Assembly: GCF_042654985.1 (NCBI RefSeq) | Contig: NZ_JBHSMT010000028.1 | Span: forward strand, 248,001-312,000 | DNA length: 64,000 bases | Direction: 5' to 3' | Source of the DNA: Paraherbaspirillum soli | Lineage (GTDB): Bacteria; Pseudomonadota; Gammaproteobacteria; Burkholderiales; Burkholderiaceae_D | Shown: positions 59,538 through 64,000 of the stretch, in pieces | Layout: each line of letters opens with the position of its first letter | How positions within the stretch are numbered: the first letter of the stretch is position 1 | Notes under the pieces: model-generated | What the model saw: the letters and a program-made list of their open reading frames with translations, nothing else | Databases searched by the model: none | What the model was told of the DNA's origin: nothing | Position numbers and translations under genes: made by a program

Positions 59538-61880
59538 TTACTTGTTCCCAGACGTCATGCTAGAACAAGTTCTTGCACAACTATCCACTACACCATCCGG
59601 GCCACCAGGTAACACTCCTAGTAAAGGAGCAAGACTGGAATTCTGCTGCTGTACCTTATTCAATATCCCCAAGCAATCTCCGTATGCTTGAATATAGCTC
59701 CTTCGATTCACTCCGGCTGGTTTGCACTGTTGCATATAGCAAGCCTCGCCTAGTAGTTTCGATAGCGGTTCGGTGGTCTCCTTGCTCTTAATTTTGCCTA
59801 TGATTTGTTTCGCCAATATATCTGCGAGTACAGGATCGAGTAATCCAAGCGGGTCTTTATGGCTAATAGGATTGCCTCCCACATAAGCGTATGACTGGTT
59901 ATATTGTGGTAAATCACGATAAAGCTGCGACTCCAATTCCGAACTTACGTCTCCTATGACACTTGACAAGTTCTTGCTGGCTATGTCTTTGTACAACACA
60001 TTACCGATGGGATCGCTTTCTACATACCTACCCGTACTCGGATCATAGTCTCTGTTGATGTTGTAAAAATTATTGGTCTCCCTGTCATACAACTGCCCCG
60101 GAAAGCGCTGGTTGTACGTGAAGACTCCTAACCCACTCGGATTCTCATCCGGCGGCAACATGCCGAACGGATCGGCATTGTCCCAGCGCCACACCATCTG
60201 ATTGTCGGTTGCCTGCGTAATCACCCGTGGCGTATTGAGGTGGTCGGCATAGACGTAATACACATTGGTCGCGGTGGTCTGAGTCGCGCCGCTGCCAGTC
60301 ACCGTTTGTTTCAGCACCGCCACAGGCAAGTCGCCCAGATACACCGTCTCTTCAATCACTTGCCCATTGGCGTCGTATTCGCCGATCAGGTGACCGGCTT
60401 CGTCATATACATAGCTGTTGCTGCCGGTTGCCACAATCGTTGCCGGGCCTTGCTTTTGCACCCGCTGATTGAGGCCGTTATGGCTGTAGCTGACGGTATT
60501 GCCGGCGTTGGTCGCGCTGACCATGCGGCCACGGTCGCTGTAGGTGTAGCTGATGCTACCGTCGCTGACCAGATTGCCGGCGGCGTCGTAACTATTGCTC
60601 TTGGCCGGTGCTGGCCCGGTCGTTGCGCTGAGCCGATTGCTAGTCGCGGCAATCGTGTTGGCATATGTGCTGCCGCCGAATGTCGCTTGGATACGGTTGC
60701 CGCTGGCGTCGTACTGGAAGCTCTGGTTGTTGGCGCCGCTGCTGCCGGTGACGCTGGTCAGACGGTCCAGATTGTCGTAGCCGTAGCCCTGGTTGTAATT
60801 GATCGGGGCGTTGCTGCCGGTGCCGCTACCAATATGGCTGCTGCCGCCAATCCGGCCTGCGGCGTCGTAACTGATGCTGCGGTTGGTGCCGTTGTTCAAC
60901 GGGTCGCCGAGCGGGTAGCTGGTGATGCGGCCGTCGAGGTCAAAGCCGCGCGCGTAAGTGCTGCTACTCAACGCATTGCTATTGCCCCAGGTCCAGGCAT
61001 TGACCGGGCCGAAGGCTGTATAGCCAATGCCGGTCAACAGCGGGATCGTGCTGCCGCTGTTGGTGCCGCTGCCGTTGGCATTGGTCGGGTTCAAGCTCAG
61101 GCTGTTGACGCGGCCGGCGGCGTCATAGCTGGTGTTGATCCGGTTGCCGCTCGGGTAGGTCACGCTGGTAAGCTTGCCAAAGGTGTTGCCACTGCTGCCG
61201 TAACTGTAGCTGATGGTGCGGCTGGTGGCCGTCGTGCCGCTGACTATGGTTTGGACTTTCGTCAGCAAACCACCGAAACCATGATAGGCATACGTGGTTT
61301 GCCCCGAGCTGTCGATCATCCTAGTCAGATGACCGATCGCATATGGCGCACCGGTCGCGCCGCCGTCATATTCGAATTGGGTCGCGGCACCACTGGCGTA
61401 GTCGATCCGGGTCACTCGATTCAACGCGTCATAGCTGTAGCTGGTGGTCTTACCACGAGCATCGGTACTGGATTTCAGGTTGCCGGCTTCGTCAAACGTC
61501 TTAGTCGTGCTGCCGCTGTCGGGACTGTTCAGTGCAGTCTGGTTGCCCAGGCCGTCAGTGCTATAGCTGGTGACCAGATTGCGCGGATCGGTGACCGTGC
61601 TCAGTTGGTCCAGCCCGTCATAGCTGTAGTTGACGGTCGGGCCGCTGCCGCCAGCGGTCGGTGCCGGTTGCGTTTGCTGGATCAGGCGGCCTAGCGTGTC
61701 ATAACTTTGGGTCGTCACATGGCCTAGCGGATCGGTGATCTTGGTCCGATTGCCCATCGCGTCGTATTCATAGCTGGTGGTCGTGTTTTGCTGCGCGACT
61801 GTCGCGCCAGCCAACGTGAACAAGACGGCACCAACGATAGTCTTGATCCGATGTTGATTCAAAGTGAAACGCCCTCTCAT
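59538..61880 (-). CDS. RHS/YD-repeat protein with variable C-terminal tip (second of a pair)
   Basis: The 780-residue precursor has its own signal peptide (AVLFTLAGATVAQQ). Residues ~35-560 are YD repeats (YEYDAMGNRTKITDPLGHVT and many like it). The RHS core is at ~590-665 (HLNTPRVITQATDNQMVWRW, YDPSTGRYVESDPIG), but 36 residues separate SDPIG from YAYVGGNPISHKDPLGL, where ~6 are usual. The last ~110 residues (from LLDPVLADILAKQI) have lower GC and six cysteines and look like a polymorphic toxin tip. It overlaps the upstream RHS gene by 4 bases. Confidence 0.88.
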   Translation of the reverse strand: MRGRFTLNQHRIKTIVGAVLFTLAGATVAQQNTTTSYEYDAMGNRTKITDPLGHVTTQSYDTLGRLIQQTQPAPTAGGSGPTVNYSYDGLDQLSTVTDPRNLVTSYSTDGLGNQTALNSPDSGSTTKTFDEAGNLKSSTDARGKTTSYSYDALNRVTRIDYASGAATQFEYDGGATGAPYAIGHLTRMIDSSGQTTYAYHGFGGLLTKVQTIVSGTTATSRTISYSYGSSGNTFGKLTSVTYPSGNRINTSYDAAGRVNSLSLNPTNANGSGTNSGSTIPLLTGIGYTAFGPVNAWTWGNSNALSSSTYARGFDLDGRITSYPLGDPLNNGTNRSISYDAAGRIGGSSHIGSGTGSNAPINYNQGYGYDNLDRLTSVTGSSGANNQSFQYDASGNRIQATFGGSTYANTIAATSNRLSATTGPAPAKSNSYDAAGNLVSDGSISYTYSDRGRMVSATNAGNTVSYSHNGLNQRVQKQGPATIVATGSNSYVYDEAGHLIGEYDANGQVIEETVYLGDLPVAVLKQTVTGSGATQTTATNVYYVYADHLNTPRVITQATDNQMVWRWDNADPFGMLPPDENPSGLGVFTYNQRFPGQLYDRETNNFYNINRDYDPSTGRYVESDPIGNVLYKDIASKNLSSVIGDVSSELESQLYRDLPQYNQSYAYVGGNPISHKDPLGLLDPVLADILAKQIIGKIKSKETTEPLSKLLGEACYMQQCKPAGVNRRSYIQAYGDCLGILNKVQQQNSSLAPLLGVLPGGPDGVVDSCARTCSSMTSGNK

Positions 61881-64000
61881 TGCACTGCTCCGGTAATTTG
61901 TTGTAAGCGGTTCAACGCGTCGACGACGCGGCTGGTCTGACGCGCCAGGGCACCGCTCGGATCTTTGACTTGTTCATTGATCCGGTTGCCCATGTTGTCG
62001 AGCGTGTAGACGATGCTGTTGCCGAGACTGTCGGCGATCTTGACCAAGCGGTGCGCCGGGTCGTAGCTGTAGCTGACTGTGGACCCATTCGGCAGCGTGA
62101 CCTGGGCCAATTGGCCGACGCCGTCGTAGCTGTAGCCGGTGGTTTCAACCGTGCCGTTGGCGGTGACGCTCTTGGCGGTCAGCCAGCCGCGCGGGCTGTA
62201 GGCCAGTTGCGTGGTCGTGCCGTTCGCATCGGCAATCAGCCCGACGCGGCCATTGGCGTCGTAGTTCGACAAGGTCGTCACTTGGCCGACGGCGTTGGTA
62301 ATTGTGCTCAGGTTGCCGTTGCTGTCGTACGCATAGGTCGTTTTATCGGCGACATCGGTGCGCGGCCCGGTGGCGGTCAATAGCTGACCGACGTTGTTGT
62401 AGCTGTAGCTCCAAGTGCGGGCGCTGCCGGTCACGGTGGGCGCCAAGCCCTGCGCGCCGGTCGCATCGCTGGTCGCTTGCTCGGTCTTGCTCAACAAATT
62501 GCCGGACGCGTCGTAGGCGTAGCTGGTCACGCGCTTCGGCTCGGCGATCTTCAGCGGCAGGCTGAAAGTCGGGTGCCATTGGGTGCTGATGGTGCGCGCT
62601 TGTGGCGTGCCGGACGCTTCGACCCGGCTGGTTTCCAGGTTGCGGGCCAGGTCGTAGCTGAAGGTCGTGACAACGCCGTTGAAATCGGTGCGGCTGGCGA
62701 CGTTGCCGTTAGCGTCGTAAGTAACGTTGCTGGCTGCGGCACTGCAACCGGCACCACCCGGTTGGCTCTCTCCGGTGTAGCGCAGCGTATTCTGGATAGT
62801 TTGAAAATTGTAAGTGCGCATGGTACCTAAGGGGTCGGTGACCGCGCTTTGGCTGCCAAGTTGGGGGTAAGCGATGCCGTATTTCTCGACGCCGCCGGCA
62901 TGTTCGGTCGAGACTGCTTTGCCGCTGCTGTCGTAGTTGAAGATTGCAAAGCGGCTGCCGTTTTCGTCGACGATGCCGGTCAGCGCATACGGCAGATCGG
63001 CGCCAGCGGTGTAGACGGGTTCGTTGTACAGATAGGTGCGTGGCTTGCCGCCCGGGTAGGTGACGCTGCTCAAGCGATTGGCGCTGTCGTAGCTGTACGT
63101 CGTGACGCCGCCGGCCGGGTCGATCATCTGCACGACGCGGCTGCTGCTGTCATAGACGAAATTGAGTTGATGGCCGAATGAGTCGGCGACCCGGATCAGC
63201 AACCCGGCCTGCGGCGCGATCGCGGCTGGCGTCGTAGCATCCGAATAACTCAGCGTTTGCAGCAGGCCTGCGCGGCTCTTGATACTGAGCAGTTTGCCCG
63301 AGACGTCGTAGCTTTCCAGCGACTGGTTGGCGGCGACCTTGTATTGCCAACCGCCCGGATTACCCTTGCTGTCCAGTTTCCGCATCAGGCTGTCGTTGAT
63401 GTCGCCATCAGGTTGATAACCGCCGTTACCCAACACGAAGTCGAACGCTTTGCCATCGCCGCGTCGGACGCTGGCATTATTTGGAAAAGCAGGGTTGGTC
63501 ATGACCATCCGCTCATAGTTGCTGGTCCAGCGAGCACCGAAGCGGCCATTACGAATATCACTGGCGTTATAAGTCCGTTGCAGCGCCAGTCCTACGCTGC
63601 CGATACCAAAGTAGTCCGATTCCAACTGACGTTTGTTGCCGGTACTGTGGTTGATCGGGTTGCCTTTTTCTTTGTTGGAGCAAGTGCCAGGATCGCCTTC
63701 ATTCTTGATTTTTGGGGCCGTGCTTGGGTCGTAGCTGCAACTTTTCGGATTGTCCGCTTCTACTTTGCAGGACGGGTCGACCGTTGGATCGGCCGGCGAA
63801 TTGCAATATCTGTCTATTCTGTCCGGCTCCCCGGTGCACCAAAATGTCCCCATGCCTACATTAGCAAGTGAGGCATCAAGTGGACAGCCAGGAGTTCCGG
63901 GAACCGCTCCGGCCTTTGCATAAAGTGGAAAGCAAATTTCGTCGCCAGGCTCGGCATGGACATTGATGCTATTAAAAAGAGCAATGACGCCAAGTGAACC
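61877..64000 (-). CDS. RHS/YD-repeat protein (first of a pair; 5' end beyond window)
   Basis: The frame stays open to the window edge. The residues before the internal ATG at 63853 read VIALFNSINVHAEPGDE, the end of a signal peptide, so the true start lies beyond 64000. A Cys-rich N-terminal segment leads into the DUF6531-type start (KGNPINHSTGNKRQLESDYFG, FGARWTSNYERMV) and then YD repeats to the end (VSYSYDPAHRLVKIADSLGN). There is no RHS core or toxin tip. It probably forms one shell with the second RHS protein, as a split two-chain RHS. Confidence 0.9.
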   Translation of the reverse strand, partial: GSLGVIALFNSINVHAEPGDEICFPLYAKAGAVPGTPGCPLDASLANVGMGTFWCTGEPDRIDRYCNSPADPTVDPSCKVEADNPKSCSYDPSTAPKIKNEGDPGTCSNKEKGNPINHSTGNKRQLESDYFGIGSVGLALQRTYNASDIRNGRFGARWTSNYERMVMTNPAFPNNASVRRGDGKAFDFVLGNGGYQPDGDINDSLMRKLDSKGNPGGWQYKVAANQSLESYDVSGKLLSIKSRAGLLQTLSYSDATTPAAIAPQAGLLIRVADSFGHQLNFVYDSSSRVVQMIDPAGGVTTYSYDSANRLSSVTYPGGKPRTYLYNEPVYTAGADLPYALTGIVDENGSRFAIFNYDSSGKAVSTEHAGGVEKYGIAYPQLGSQSAVTDPLGTMRTYNFQTIQNTLRYTGESQPGGAGCSAAASNVTYDANGNVASRTDFNGVVTTFSYDLARNLETSRVEASGTPQARTISTQWHPTFSLPLKIAEPKRVTSYAYDASGNLLSKTEQATSDATGAQGLAPTVTGSARTWSYSYNNVGQLLTATGPRTDVADKTTYAYDSNGNLSTITNAVGQVTTLSNYDANGRVGLIADANGTTTQLAYSPRGWLTAKSVTANGTVETTGYSYDGVGQLAQVTLPNGSTVSYSYDPAHRLVKIADSLGNSIVYTLDNMGNRINEQVKDPSGALARQTSRVVDALNRLQQITGAVQ

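Noticed and set aside
60240..61694. Plus-strand Ala/Val-rich frame of 484 codons opposite the RHS gene
   Set aside because: Periodicity comes from the YD repeats read backwards; not a real low-complexity protein.

Overview
The window is GC-rich, densely packed chromosomal DNA from a betaproteobacterium. Protein similarity by eye, an LPMO/collagenase/type II secretion combination and the TRIC, PqiABC, CYTH-CHAD and DbpA gene set all suit Oxalobacteraceae, and a Collimonas-like soil bacterium is my best guess (inference; no search was run). A run of 10 Ns at 49390-49399 marks an assembly gap.

Layout. 1-4.1 kb: a hybrid sensor kinase (C-terminus beyond the left edge) and its RcsB/NarL-like response regulator. 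4.3-7.5 kb: an IS5-type transposase remnant, a small orphan gene, and a cytochrome b561 gene followed by an orphan tadB/tadC-like pair. 7.6-9.4 kb: a Met/His-rich outer-membrane protein and a DUF2946 protein, which look metal-related. 9.4-11.5 kb: an alpha/beta hydrolase with a cysteine nucleophile and a MASE1-PAS membrane protein. 11.5-14.6 kb: a patatin-barrel protein of the PlpD type and an OmpR-type regulator. 14.75-24.5 kb: an atypical type II secretion operon (gspG, lytic transglycosylase, gspF, gspE, PilM/N/O-like proteins, a GspC/PilP-like protein, secretin, three pseudopilin-like proteins). 24.5-26.2 kb: a nest of intergenic repeats around a small orphan gene with a strongly structured leader. 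26.2-31.4 kb: a chitin-type LPMO, divergent from a pqiA-pqiA'-pqiB-pqiC operon. 31.5-37.6 kb: a chaperone-usher fimbrial operon whose tip adhesin appears to carry a beta/gamma-crystallin-like domain. 38.1-40.2 kb: a PIN-domain toxin-antitoxin pair and a candidate LysM/muramidase effector with a periplasmic partner. 40.4-43.0 kb: a degenerate pseudouridine synthase, a small gene and a CYTH-CHAD phosphatase. 43.5-49.1 kb: a TonB receptor, a small secreted protein, a TRIC channel and an exported nucleosidase-like protein. 49.6-56.8 kb: dbpA, a small secreted protein, an aldo/keto reductase, an orphan gene, an M9 collagenase and a stand-alone Hpt protein. 57.0-58.7 kb: initiator tRNA-Met with a prophage scar (recombinase tail, portal fragment). 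59.0-64.0 kb: two overlapping RHS genes (the first open at the right edge) followed by a small membrane protein, a plausible toxin/immunity arrangement.

The genes suggest a bacterium that lives on biopolymers and among competitors. The LPMO, collagenase and secretion operon fit export of chitin- and protein-degrading enzymes. The fimbriae, PlpD-like protein, RHS pair and LysM pair fit contact with other cells. PqiABC and the crypt of small membrane proteins fit envelope maintenance.

Four intergenic repeat families punctuate the window: a ~120-bp element with GGCACCTC/GAGGTGCC ends (five sites, two inside or at the end of the secretion operon); a 96-bp GTAGGGCGGA element of constant length (five complete copies plus larger derivatives); a GTTGGGCTT hairpin element; and a ~78-bp palindromic module found twice, once nested inside a 96-bp element.
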